Counted from the first letter of the stretch, positions 34,546-44,750 are shown. The stretch is DNA of 64,000 nucleotides from Oikopleura dioica (GCA_907165135.1 OU015566.1:3226501-3290500); one strand, 5' to 3'. The notes: generated from the letters alone by a model not told the origin. Numbers and translations: made by a program.

Positions 34546-35181
34546 ATGAAGATAAAGGTATTTCAAGAGATTTTAATGAATAATTTTATTTTATTTAGAT
34601 ATTCTTTTTGCTTTTCTCTTCGATTGCGAGTAAATCGCTGAGCATTCCATCAGCTTCCGCATGGAAAGAAATTCTTGAAGCCTACGACACTGTCCTCGAA
34701 AAGGTCTCTCAAGAAGAAAGTGATTGCCTCGCCGTCACACCGAAGAAAATACGAGCCTTCTTCGAAAGAGTCGAGAATTTTCCTGCAAGAGTGAAAGATG
34801 ACTGCGCTGAGTTTGCCGGATCCGGCAACGAGAATGACTTCATCCGTCCATCAGTCGACAATCCTAACAGGATAGAAATGATGCACAATTTTTACGAATC
34901 GATTAAGAGTTTTCACAACGCTTTCGTCTGCATGGACGGTAATACGAACAAAAAATGGCGATCGAAAATCATGGTTCGCTACATCAATCGACAAATTAGA
35001 TGGACAGAAAAAAGAGGATGCGGAGAGAACGAAAAAACGCCTGAAGAACAGCTAAAACTCTTGCTTGAATCAACTGGTTGGAAACCTTTTTGTTTCACTG
35101 GAGAAGCGATTGAGACTTTTTGTAACCCAGAAAGGATCGAGAAACTCGCTCTTCCTCACAAAATGAAGTGTCCTATCTAGG
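34546..35181 (+). CDS. secreted protein, module copy 1, C-terminus truncated by an insertion
   Basis: Exon 1 is MKIK (34546-34557); a 41-nt intron joins to IFFLLFSSIASKSLS, completing a signal peptide. The mature part is helical and acidic (AWKEILEAYDTVLEKVSQ; MMHNFYESIKSFHNAFVCMD) with conserved Cys. The paralogue at 37104-37829 is about 80 percent identical by eye over the first 150 residues. Here the frame stops at KCPI because a 0.49-kb element lies inside the last codons. The remaining tail (coding FSECIEPTTSPS and a stop) is still present after the element at about 35675-35730. Family unknown. Confidence 0.75.
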
Positions 35182-35666
35182 GTGGGTCACTTTTCTAACA
35201 ATTTTTCTGTACGCTTTGTTTTTTGAGCTTATCTGATAGAGCTCGTTGCGCTGATCATTTTGAGCCCTCAAATACCTCCATACCCTTCCGGGAAAATACT
35301 TTTGCAGAATCTGGGAAATCATGAAAATTGAAAAATTTTGGTCAAATTAGAGTCAATTCCGGTATAGTCAGAGCTTTAAAATGTGTATAAGATAAGTTCC
35401 TGTAGTTTCCCGGAGTAGATTCGGGTATCGAATTGACGAGCTTGACGAGTTCTATCTGATGACGTCATAATATCACGTGATATGGGGGTGTGCCCAAAAG
35501 TTATTCTAGAAAAACCATTTTTTCGAACATGAATTTTTCAAAAAAGAACCCCAAAAAAATTTTTTTTCCGAATCTATTGAAAAAAGTTCTTTATTCGGGT
35601 CAGATCTATCACCTGATAAAATTAAATCAAGTTCGGAAGACCAATCATGAAAGTGACCCACTCTAG
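35179..35666. mobile_element. non-autonomous DNA transposon, ~488 bp
   Basis: Flanked by a perfect direct repeat tcctatct (35171-35178 and 35667-35674). The ends are inverted: ctagggtgggtcactttt on the left, and the inverse of ctagagtgggtcactttc on the right. Because both ends can be read with ctag, the duplication is 6-8 bp; 8 bp would suit a hAT-type element. There is no transposase frame. It interrupts the last exon of the secreted-protein gene; conceptually removing it and one repeat makes that exon continuous and colinear with its paralogue. Confidence 0.85.
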
Positions 35667-35790
35667 TCCTATCTTTTCTGAATGCATCGAACCTACCACT
35701 AGCCCAAGTATACTTCTTGGAAAATAAACTCATTTTTTTTATTTTGTCGGCTTATTTTATGCTTTAAAGTTTATTCGTGTGTTTTCAATT

Positions 35791-36108
35791 TTACATAGAA
35801 ATCAGTCGAATCTGCTCAGAGCTCATTTGTTCAACTTTGTACTTTTTCGTGATATCGTCGTGTCTCGCACTCCAGGCGGCGCCGATCTTCGGCACTTGCT
35901 GGAAAAACTCAATTAGTCCGATGAAAACTGTGATCAAGCCAGTAATGAACATGATCCAAATCGCGATCGTCTTCTGATGCGGGCGGGAGATGTAGCAAGT
36001 GACGATGTTGCTGAATGGTTCACGATCTATTGGCTTGTCGAAAAGGTTGTAAAAGTACCATTTCTTTCGGACATCGGCATTACCAAGTCCACTTAGCTGA
36101 GCAGGCAT
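35791..36108 (-). pseudogene. connexin C-terminal fragment, module copy 1
   Basis: The minus frame includes the connexin second extracellular loop and fourth membrane span (TCYISRPHQKTIAIWIMFIT) and a tail almost identical to the copy at 37881. In this copy two of the three E2 loop cysteines are replaced (IDREPFSNIVTC versus CDREPCNNIVTC), which should prevent docking of hemichannels. Upstream the frame is cut by the inverted-repeat element at 36112. The first part (MPAQLSGLGNADVRKKWYF) is not connexin-like. Probably a decayed gene. Confidence 0.7.
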
Positions 36109-36111
36109 GCG

Positions 36112-36506
36112 CAGAGTTGCAAATTTTGCTTTATTTTCGCTGAGCTGAGCTGAGCTGAGTGAGAAATTCTCTGAGCTGAGCTGAGCTGGCCTATTTCGGA
36201 GCTCACTGAGCTGAGCTAGCCATTTTCAGAGGTCATTGAGCTGAGCTGAGCTGAGCAGACCTTTTTTAAGGTAGTTGAGCTGAGCAGACCCAAATTCGAG
36301 CTGAGCTGAGCTGAGTGAGCTGATTTGAGCTATTTTTTAGTAGTGAAATTGTGTTAAAATCATTGAGCTGAGCTGAATGATACTTGTCTGAGCTGAGCTG
36401 AGCAGATAAATTCATTTTCGTAAATCAGTGAGCTGAGTTGAGCTGAGTGACTGCTCAGCTCACTCAGCCAGCTCAGCTCACTCAGCTCAGCAAATTTGCA
36501 ACTCTG
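36112..36506. mobile_element. inverted-repeat element filled with (GAGCT)n
   Basis: The ends cagagttgcaaattttgc and the inverse gcaaatttgcaactctg are inverted repeats. The inside is a degenerate array of gagct/agctc pentamers that switches strand near 36460. The flanks ggcatgcg (36104-36111) and ggcacgcg (36507-36514) look like an 8-bp target duplication with one mismatch. No coding capacity. It sits inside the former connexin locus of module 1. Confidence 0.75.
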
Positions 36507-37103
36507 GGCACGCGATGCATGAAAATGATCGTCTTGTCGAGCTCTACATTGGCATCTAGGTCTCAACCCTTTTCATCCATTTATTCTCGAAATCAATATT
36601 TTCAGAAAACAGCTGATTTCAAAAAGGCTGAAAAAATAAATTTCAAGGGTTCATACCATGATGCCGATGTAAAGTTCGACAAGACGATTATCTTCATGTA
36701 TCGCTCAGAAATCTTTATTGAAAATCGTCTTAGGAATCGAGTCCATTCGGGGAACTAAGAAGAAAATAAGAAGGTTTTTTAACTTATTTTTACAAACATA
36801 AGAGTAGGCTGTTTTCAAAAACAATAAGATGAGTTTTTTAGAGAGCTATTTAACTTCGAATTGACAAATATCTTCTACGTTCAAAAATGGCAAATCATCA
36901 AAAACAGAAAATATCAACGCAACGGCAAAAAAATATCAAGTATGAACAAAGTGGTTAAACTTGCATGACATACCATTAGAGCTCTCTATTACAAGAGTGC
37001 TGAATTTCGCTCATGAACTCATCTAGTGGAAAGGGCGACTTCGTCAAATTGAAAAACGAATGTGTTTCTCGATTTTTTCAGAGAGAACGATTTTCATTTC
37101 AAA
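36507..37103. other. broken connexin-related piece and left flank of module 2
   Basis: A ~45-bp word coding on the minus strand for about DANVELDKTIIFMHR (36515-36562) recurs inverted at 36659-36705 (DADVKFDKTIIFMYR on plus), so this stretch contains a local inverted duplication. From about 36886 the sequence repeats the left flank of module 1. I see no intact gene. Confidence 0.45.
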
Positions 37104-37829
37104 ATGAAGATGAAGGTATTTCAAGAGATTTTCTTTTCAGAATAATTTTATTTTATTTAGATATTCTTTTTGCTTTTCTCTTCGATTGTGAGTAAATCGC
37201 TGAGCATTTCATCAGCTACCGCATGGAAAGAAATCGTTGAAGCCTACGAGACTGTTCTCGAAAAAGTCTCTCAAAGCGAAAATGATTGCCTTGCCGTAAC
37301 ACCGAAGAAAATACGAGGCTTCTTTGAAAGAGTCGAGAATTTTGGTGCAAGAGTGAAAGATAACTGCGCTGAATTTGCTGGATCCGGCGACGAGAATGAC
37401 TTCATCCGTCCATCAGTCGACAATCCTAACAGGATAGAAATGATGCACAATTTTTACGAATCGATTAAGAGTTTTCACAACGCTTTCGTTTGCATGGACG
37501 GTAATACGAACAAAAAATGGCGATCAAAAAACATGGTTCACTACATCAATCGACAAATAAGATGGACAGAAAAAAGAGGGTGCGATACAGAGAAAGAAAA
37601 AACGCGTGGGAAACAGCAAAAAGAAAAAGCGCCTGTCAAACAGCAAAAAATCGTGATTGGACCAACCGGTCTGCAATCTTTATGTTTCTCTAAAAATTTG
37701 ATTGAACTTTTTTGCAAACCAGAAACTGTCCAGAAATTCCCTCATCACAAAGAGAGTTGTCCTAACTATTCTGAATGCATCGAACGCCCTATCAGTAGCC
37801 CTAAGTTCCCTGCTCTCTGTGGAAAATAA
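37104..37829 (+). CDS. secreted protein, module copy 2 (full length)
   Basis: Exon 1 MKMK (37104-37115), a 45-nt intron (GTATTT..ATTTAG), then IFFLLFSSIVSKSLSI completes the signal peptide. The mature protein has a Ser/Glu-rich helix, the block FAGSGDENDFIRPSVDNPNR shared with copy 1, a Lys-rich insert (KEKTRGKQQKEKAPVKQQKI) absent from copy 1, and a Cys-containing C-terminus (SCPNYSECIERPISSPKFPA). No family recognised. An extracellular protein expanded locally. The stop is about 50 bp from the convergent connexin stop. Confidence 0.78.
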
Positions 37830-37880
37830 ATTCAATTTTTTTTTTGTCAACATGTGAGTTTTATTCGTCCATTATCAATT

Positions 37881-38420
37881 TTACATAGAAGTCAGTCGAA
37901 TCTGCTCAGAGCTCATTTGTTCAACTTTGTACTTTTTCGTGATATCGTCGTGTCTCGCACTCCAGGCGGCGCCGATCTTCGGCACTTGTTGAATAAACTC
38001 AATGAGTCCGATGAAAACCGTGATCAAGCCAGTAATGAACATGATCCAAATCGCGATCGTCTTCTGATGCGGGCGGGAGATGTAGCAAGTGACGATGTTG
38101 TTGCATGGTTCGCGGTCGCATTGGTAAGTCTAGAAAACGGTTTGTCTGGTAGACAGGGGGACAGGGGCTTACCTCTGGCATGTAAAGAGTCCAGGCGTAG
38201 ATTTGAAAGTAATACCAGATGAAGATCGCTTCGATAATTGTTCGGAAAAACACCTGAAGGTTTTGTCAGCTCAAAAATCGCGAGAATCTCTTCTTTCGTG
38301 GTCTTACCATTGGGACGTGAAAATATAAATTTTCGGTTTTGACAAAATGTCGTAAACGTAACATTTTCAAAAATCTAAAAGTGCAGTTATGTCGAGCTAG
38401 ATGTGCCATTCATGAATCTG
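37881..38420 (-). CDS. connexin, C-terminal half (TM3, E2, TM4, tail)
   Basis: Gap-junction subunit of the plasma membrane. Minus-strand exons: a cytoplasmic-loop exon (about 38420-38311, RLRHFVKTENLYFHVPM); after a 54-nt GTAAGA..CTTCAG intron, TM3 (FFRTIIEAIFIWYYFQIYAW); after a 43-nt intron, E2 with the invariant cysteine pattern C-x4-C-x5-C (CDREPCNNIVTC), the hallmark SRPHQKT, TM4 and a short tail ending RLTSM, stop at 37881. I cannot find TM1, E1 or TM2 upstream; 38420-38600 matches the dispersed fragment at 363-648. The gene may be 5'-truncated or its first exons may be elsewhere. Confidence 0.78.
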
Positions 38421-39005
38421 CAAAAAATTTTGGGATTTCATTATTATGAAGCGTGGGCGGGGCGATCTAAGAAAAAATTACGAACTCGCCTAGGGACCAG
38501 GGGTACTTATTTTTTCGGTTTTTTTTTGGGCTTTATTATTCTCTATGATCCAAGGACGCTTCATCTTTTTTCAGATCTAAAATTACTCATCGTTATCATC
38601 AGTTATTGCCAAATTTCAAATTTGATAATAATTTCGAAAAATTCTTAATAAATGCAAAACGAAAGATTCTTTTTCTGAATTAAATTATCTATTTCTTTAA
38701 TAAAGCATAAAAATGATAAAAAAAAGTATTCTCGGAAAAGATAAACCTTTTAAAAATCGATTTTTATTCATTTAAAATATATAAATACAGTAAATATTCT
38801 GATATCTGCAAGATCACTAGTCTATCACCTGAAATTTGTAAAATCACTCGGATTAATGTTAATGATTATCCACTGATTATCCTTATCAGTGGTTCCCGCT
38901 CTCGGCGAGCGAGAGCGGCATGTTGCGCCCTCTTTTGGCCGCAGAAAAGTGGCATAAAAATCGCTTCCGCTTCCGGAAAAAACAAGTTCAAAGGCAAAAA
39001 TTTTA
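38421..39005. other. intergenic, no gene seen
   Basis: 38421-38595 is the outer part of the repeated connexin-linked fragment. The rest is AT-rich with no coding pattern. Confidence 0.5.
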
Positions 39006-39115
39006 AAACACCAGGGGTTCAATTATTGACATTAGCTAGTTTTTCATAAATTTTGATTTTATTTTTCTGAAATTTGTGAAACATGGAAAATATCAATAAA
39101 TGAACCCCTGGTTAA
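39006..39115. mobile_element. 110-bp inverted-repeat element
   Basis: The left end aacaccaggggttcaattat and the inverse of the right end (aaccaggggttcatttattg) match over about 20 bp. The element ends immediately before the ATG of the next small gene, so it would form its promoter-proximal leader. Confidence 0.6.
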
Positions 39116-39450
39116 ATGAGAAAATTTGAAGAGATGAAGGAAAAAATCATGTTCCTGTTGGTTTTGGTCGTCGTTTTGGTCATTATCATCAAGTTTTCAG
39201 GTAAAATTAATGATGAACTATTTATTATAAAATCTAGTTGTATAATTTTATCAATTAACTCCATAAATCCTTATTTTTGTATAAAATTCTCTATTTAGTT
39301 CAAGATGAAGAGGAGTCCGTCGTGACAACTACTTCAACAACAACTTCTTCAACAACCACAGCAACTGAATCAACAACGACGAGGTTCTTCTGTGGAATGC
39401 GTTACCATCGCCGTTTTCATTATCGACTGCGTGATAAAATCTGTCCTTGA
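39116..39450 (+). CDS. small Thr-rich secreted or anchored protein
   Basis: Exon 1 (39116-39200) encodes a basic start and a strongly hydrophobic segment (MFLLVLVVVLVIIIKFS). A 98-nt intron (39201-39298) joins to QDEEESVV, a Thr/Ser stretch (TTTSTTTSSTTTATESTTTT) and a compact Cys/His/Arg-rich end (FFCGMRYHRRFHYRLRDKIC), stop at 39450. The architecture (signal or anchor, O-glycosylation stalk, two-Cys basic knob) suggests a small secreted or type II protein. Unknown family. An alternative start is the ATG at 39134. Confidence 0.6.
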
Positions 39451-39472
39451 ATAAAAATAACCGAATTTTAAT

Positions 39473-39965
39473 TTTAACCGTATGCGGCTCGCGGGGGAAC
39501 TTTTTTCCCCCGCGCCCCTTTTTTGCCAATTTCTCGGCCATTTTTGGTCCAAATTCAAAAATTCAAAAAGAATAAGAATCAACATCGAATTTCCTATCTT
39601 CTTAGATCATAAAAATGATATGTTGGTATTTTTCATCAATGAGTAAATTGTAAAAAACCGTCAAAAATAGCCATTTTTTGTCTCGAGAACATGAAATCTG
39701 TCTAGAAAATCGAAGGAACGCGCGTAAAGTTGGTGCGTTTTCGTCTCCAGAACATGAAATTTGTTACATAACAGTCTCTAGCTCGCCTGAAAAACGCCAA
39801 AAATTGAAGATTATCTGTCTCCAAGACACTGATAACACGAGACTCACCCCATTTTGCTCCGAAGACGCGTAAAATAAGGCATAAATTCTTCTAGATGGGC
39901 GGGTGAAAAAAATTCCCCCGCGAGCCGCACAGGGGGTGCTCTGACCGAGACGCATACGGTTAAAC
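39473..39965. mobile_element. ~490-bp element with GC-rich inverted ends
   Basis: The outer ends ttaaccgtatgcg are inverted (cgcatacggttaa at the right). A second inner pair is gcggctcgcgggggaa and its inverse ttcccccgcgagccgc. The middle has repeated gaacatgaaat[c/t]tgt words. No transposase frame. Probably a non-autonomous transposon. Confidence 0.7.
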
Positions 39966-40083
39966 GTAAGTGACTTGTTGATTAGCAGTTCGAACATTTC
40001 GGTAGGGATTTTCAAGAAAGAGAGATTCTTAGATGCAGCAAATTCGATTGAACCAGAAAGCGGGAAGGTTTTTTGGGGGAGAT

Positions 40084-40436
40084 GGGACAATTGTCCGGTC
40101 CAAGTCTTGAGGAGCGCGCTACGACACCGCGCTTCAGTAGTTACTAGCCGAACAGTAAGAGGCGCCAAGGAGCACCCGCCAGAATCAGAATCACGAGCCA
40201 GGAATAAAAATCTCTCCTCTATCTGATGCCATTAAGACTTTTGCTGATAAGAACTAATTCTAGCTAAATGTACTTTCTATTTTTGAGGTTAGGGTTAGGG
40301 GGCACTGAGCAAAATGACAGAACAAACTCATCCGAGGGGGATAGGCTAGGGTTAGTTAGGGTTAGGGTTAGGGCTAGTAGCTTACTGAAGCGGTGTGGTA
40401 GCGCGCTCCTCAAGACTTGGACGGGACAATTGTCCC
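40084..40436. mobile_element. palindromic element with ~65-bp arms and telomere-type repeats in the loop
   Basis: The left arm starts gggacaattgtccggtccaa and continues through agtcttgaggagcgcgctac; the right arm is its inverse, ending ggacgggacaattgtccc. The loop holds ttagggttaggg tracts at 40287-40301 and 40347-40375. The arm tip gggacaattgtccc is itself a palindrome. Could fold into a large cruciform; origin unknown. Confidence 0.75.
40287..40375. repeat. interstitial telomere-type repeats (TTAGGG)n
   Basis: Two short tracts, gaggttagggttaggggg and ctagggttagttagggttagggttaggg, 45 bp apart inside the palindromic element. Same unit as at 18219-18239. Confidence 0.8.
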
Positions 40437-40520
40437 TCCAGCCGTTTTTTGGGCAGATTGCAACGATTCGATCTGTCACCGCGTTTTTAAAGACTGACCC
40501 GTGTTATTACAGAGTGGAAA

Positions 40521-40776
40521 TAACTGCCAAAGTTCGATCCAACCGCCATCGTCGAGGTCTACCTCCGAGTTGTTGGTGGCGAAGTCGGTGCCACTTCCGC
40601 CCTTGCCCCAAAGATCGGTCCCTTCGGTCTCTCCCCAAAGAAGATCGGTGCCGACATCTGGCGCCCGGGATCTTTCCGGCACCATCCGAGAAATCCTCGG
40701 CACTGCCCAGTCCGTTGGATGCACCGTCGACGGCTCCGACCTACACGATCTCATCGATAAGATCAACGCCGGCTAA
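40521..40776 (+). pseudogene. RPL12: internally deleted ribosomal protein L12 (uL11) remnant
   Basis: The first part reads [40 protein letters not shown] and ADI, an unmistakable RPL12 N-terminus. The frame then shifts and resumes as [20 protein letters not shown] to DLIDKINAG, stop at 40776: the RPL12 C-terminus. About 70 central residues are missing, and the expected start ATG is ctg. No introns, C-ending codons unlike the neighbours, aataaa at 40793 and an A10 run near 40821 suggest a processed copy or a relic of a highly expressed gene. Confidence 0.85.
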
Positions 40777-42248
40777 CTCGATTTTCCTCTTGAATAAATA
40801 CTGCAGCTTGAGTTGAGCAACAAAAAAAAACCATCTTTTGGAGAATCCTAGTTTTATTTACGATTATTCTCTTCCTTGTTTCTATGTGCTTATTTGCAGG
40901 GCTAGATGAGTTCTTTTAATGCGTATTTACAGGGCATTACAGTAACGGTTATTGCTTGTGCCGATAAATAGGCTCAGAAATGATGGCAAAATCGTAGCTA
41001 CGCCGACGGACGTGGCTTTTATCAGACTTCAGCAGCGGACTTCTTGGCAAAAGTCCCTTGGGAGATCTGATTCAGTATAATTTAATGAGCACAAATAATT
41101 AAACTCCGTCTGGGACCGTTCTTGTAAGATTCGCGCACTCTTCCTAAAAAACGACAAAAGCTAGATGCGAACAAGTCCAAAGTGCTCAAAATCATCACTA
41201 GAATTCGAAAGCGATTGGGGAGCCAATTACAGTCGATATTCCAGGTGTTGAGGCACCGATGGGAGAAAAGTACTGCGTTGAAATTGAGAAATTCGTGATT
41301 GGAGTGCGCCTCAGAAAAATCATACGGAAACGCCCTTTTTTCTAAGAACCATGCAAAAGTTTTTATCGTAAAATCCGACGCAAAAGATCTTCCAACGATT
41401 CTCAACTATTTTCATTCCGCTGGCTTGAAATACACGATCTGCAAACTTGCTGCAGCATTTCCCGTCCGTTTTTGTACTCGCTTGATTCAAAATTACAGTA
41501 AGACTACAATCCATACAGTCAATTTTCATGCCCGTACTGGACAAATTGCCCTTCCGGGATCGTTTCTGAGCAAGGATTGAGACAGTCGCACCTGTTTTCT
41601 CGGTTTGACTTGGCTGTTCTTGACGGGTCAATAATGAACTTGGCAAACCGCTGACGATTTTGGCGACGCATGTGGCTTGATCTTGAACGCTGCATTTGCT
41701 TTCTCTATCGAGTCATTTTCGCCGCGCAGGTAATTCATCGTGCAATTGCAAGTGTTCTCGACCGTGTCTGCCAGAAAAAACTGCCAGAAAAAATAATGCC
41801 GCATTTTTGGAGGGTTCTTTTTCTCTTCAGCGAATTTTGGCTGGTATCTCCAGGGCAGAGCCTCGAACAACTGGTACATGATTGAGTTTTCCGCTCGCTG
41901 CATCAACAGCCTTTATTATTTGATCGTCGAGAATTGGTGCACGTTCTCGCGAGCTGTTGGAGCAATTCGATAGCTTGCGATCTTGTAGTTCAGTACGACC
42001 ATTCTTTGAACCAAACTCGAAATTATAAACGATCCGGTGGAACTGGAAGAAATGCTCAAGAATCATTTTTCGAGTTTCGGAGAAATAGTGGATTGTGCGG
42101 TGCTCAACGACCCTACTGCTGATTTTTCTAGCCGCGACTGTGATCAAAATGATTGCATCGCTGATGCAGTTCAAAAGAACGCATTTTGTCAGCTGTTTTT
42201 CTGGGTATATATTTTAATTTCTTGGTACTTCGAACACCAAAATTCGAG
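40777..42248. other. region without an intact gene; possible RRM fragment
   Basis: Frames on both strands are short and do not join. One plus-strand piece at about 42025-42130 (VELEEMLKNHFSSFGEIVDC, then AVLNDP) has the helix-1/beta-2 pattern of an RNA-recognition motif but is followed by non-RRM sequence. Others (for example 41299-41580 plus, 41849-42174 minus) look protein-like in part but cannot be assigned. Likely decayed gene pieces. Confidence 0.35.
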
Positions 42249-43420
42249 ATGAAAATTCCAGAGCAAAAAGCGAGAGCGATGCGAGAGAGAGAAAGAGAGC
42301 TTCGAGAAAGATATGGTGTAAGAAAAACAAGAGATTTACCACTGAAACTTTTGGCGAGACTAGATAATTTTAAGATAGATGAAAAGTACTTTTCTATCCA
42401 CTACATGTCAAGTAATTTTCCTAATTTCATACATCATGTCAACAAAACTAAATGTCAGCCTAAGTTTAAGAAAAATCTCATCAAAACAGCCGAAAAAATT
42501 TGTCTTACCCATCTTTCTGAACTGAATAAGGCAGACTCTCTCTATCTCCAGCCTATTTTGCTGCCTGAATTTCGCTTGAAAAAAAATTCGGCTTTGAAGC
42601 GTCCGGCAAATATAAAAAAAATCCATGAAATGGATAGTGAAGACCGTGCAGCTTTGGTTGGAAAGAACTCGAATGACATTGTCGCGGAGATTTCGCCAAT
42701 GTTCATCACCAAAGATCATCTGAGTAGCTTAAGCGGAACACAATGGGTGGACGGAGAGGTATGAAAAATAGTCAAATTTTCTTCACTGAACTCATTTTTA
42801 TTTAGGTCATCAACTTGTACATCAAGTTGATCGAGCAGCGATCTCTCCAAAATCCGGGCATGCTTCGAGTACATGCATTCAATAGTTATTTGTATGAGAA
42901 GCTTCAAGAAGCAGGCCACGCTTCAGTCAAACGATGGACGCGGAAATGCAACATTTTCAAGACAGACATCATCTTGTTCCCGATCCACGTTGGCGGGACT
43001 CATTGGACGCTGGCCTTTGCTGACACGAAGAAAAAGGTGCTCCGCTATTGCGATTCAATGGGTGGAGATAACCCGAAATGCTTGTCGATTCTTCTTGAGT
43101 ACTTGAAGGTAATTTTGATTGATCTCAAATGTTTCAAATTGATAATTTTAGACCGAGCACGAGGTGAAGCAAAACTGTCCACTGAGCGATGACTGGAAGT
43201 CCGAATCGATTTCAGAAGAAGTCCCCCGGCAAACGAATTCTTACGGTAATACAGTTTTTAAAAATCACCAATTTAATATCTTTCAGATTGTGCTATATTT
43301 TGCATGACTATTGCCGAATATATTTCCCGCGATGCGGCTTTCGATTTTTGCGAAGATGACATGCCCAATTTGAGAAAGTTGATAGGGTCTCAACTTCTCA
43401 GAAAAAAACTTATGTACTGA
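42249..43420 (+). CDS. Ulp1/SENP-type cysteine protease (C48)
   Basis: Would cleave SUMO or a related tag. The ATG at 42249 (MKIPEQKARAMRERERELRE) opens a basic N-terminus. Four exons with introns 42759-42805, 43109-43151 and 43246-43286, all GT..AG. Catalytic residues are in family order: His in GGTHWTLAFAD, Asp in RYCDSMGG, Gln in PRQTNSYDCAIF and the nucleophile Cys in DCAIFC. The substrate-binding segment before the His (WVDGEVINLYIKLIEQRS) also fits the family. It ends at LRKKLMY. It may be a host SENP or derive from a transposon, since a second C48-like domain is encoded at 46.3 kb. Confidence 0.85.
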
Positions 43421-43574
43421 TATAATCTCCATCATATTTTACGATGTTTTTTTAATTCACTCCTCCAATCTTCATTTTATTATTTTTACTCTCTTAGTTT
43501 TACTTCCAGTTTATCATGAAATAAACAGTCATTTTACTTGACATCAGTCTCTTTAATTAATCAGGGAGAGGCAA

Positions 43575-44750
43575 AAAGCTATGGTGTTCAAGAGCATCAT
43601 TGTGCACCAAAAGGAGTCGATGCGAAAATTGAAGAGGGAAATGTGCTCCACCGAGCAAAAACATCACCAAGTAAGAGTCCGTTTTATTTCTTGAAAGAAA
43701 AAAAGTTGCTCATACGAGTTTTTAGCTGATGGAAGAGTTCGGAAAAGAAAAACATCAAGAATACATGGACAAATCCGACGAGTTTGAAAATCTTTTAGGT
43801 AAAATAGAAAATGAGCTTTTTTCGGGACAAAAATTATTGTCCGAGGCCTGCCGGCAAAAAAATGAAGCTTCTTCTGGAAGAAGAAAAAACTCTACGGCAG
43901 GATTTCGAGGAACTACGAGAAATTGACAAAAGACTCTTCGGAAGAGATCGAAATGCTCAAGAAGTTCTCCATGTTGTTAGTCGAGGAAAAACAAGCGCAA
44001 AACAAGAAGGATGAGCGGTTCCTTTCCCGGCTGAAGACGGCAGAGTCAGAAATCGTCGAGCTTAAAGAGACACTCGAAACTTTGCTCAAATAGTTGGAAA
44101 ATGAGCAGGAGCATTCCGCCCAGGTAGAGCGTGGATAAGACGTGCTCTGCGACAAGCACATACAAGAATTGGAAGATGCGATGGAGGAACTCGTGGCGGA
44201 CAGGAAAAAAGTCGCTGAGTTGGAAGACACGCTCGAGAGCAAAATCGCACAGGTGAAGAAACTTAAGGGGTCCCCATTGGTTTTGCGAAATCACGTATTT
44301 TTGAACAGCGCTGACCAATAGATGCTCTTGTACTTTTGAATTTTTAACACTTCTAAATTGTAGATCTATCCTTCAGCTTAAAATATAATTTTCGAAAAAA
44401 AAAATTATCAAGCATTTTAGGCGCTAGAGAGCTCGAAAGAGGACTTACTCGAGAAGAATAACGATTTTGGCTCATTTTCAAACACGCCTCAAGCCCAAAA
44501 AAAACAGATTTTTTTCAAACTAGCTTTGTTTTTAGAAACTACCAATCTTGATCTAAAAATTAAATGAAGGGTAGCTGGATTCCCCAAAAAATGTTTATGT
44601 AATATCGAGACAGGTCGCCAACGAGCTCAAAGCGATGGAAGATCTTGAAAATGAACTCGATCGATTGCGAAAAACGGCCTTGATCAACAAGCAACCAGAG
44701 TTCGAAATTCCCGCGAACTTTTGCGGGTGCGGGGGGGAGCGGGAGCAAGG
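43575..44750 (+). pseudogene. broken coiled-coil protein gene
   Basis: Heptad-rich pieces lie in successive frames: IIVHQKESMRKLKREMCSTE, then after a possible intron MEEFGKEKHQEYMDKSDEFE, KLLLEEEKTLRQDFEELREI, VEEKQAQNKKDERFLSRLKT, HIQELEDAMEELVADRKKVA and, after 0.3 kb, MEDLENELDRLRKTALI. In-frame stops (LLK*LENEQ, ERG*DVLC) and frame changes separate them. The last piece runs into the hairpin minisatellite. Probably a decayed gene for a long coiled-coil protein; a few breaks could be introns or base errors. Confidence 0.55.

Noticed and set aside
18219-40375. Chromosome end suggested by TTAGGG/CCCTAA tracts
   Set aside because: Each tract is only 2-5 units, inside ordinary sequence with genes on both sides; interstitial repeats are the better reading.
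41299-41646. Overlapping protein-like frames on both strands
   Set aside because: Neither strand gives a family signature or splice-linked extension; kept only as possible gene debris in the regional entry.
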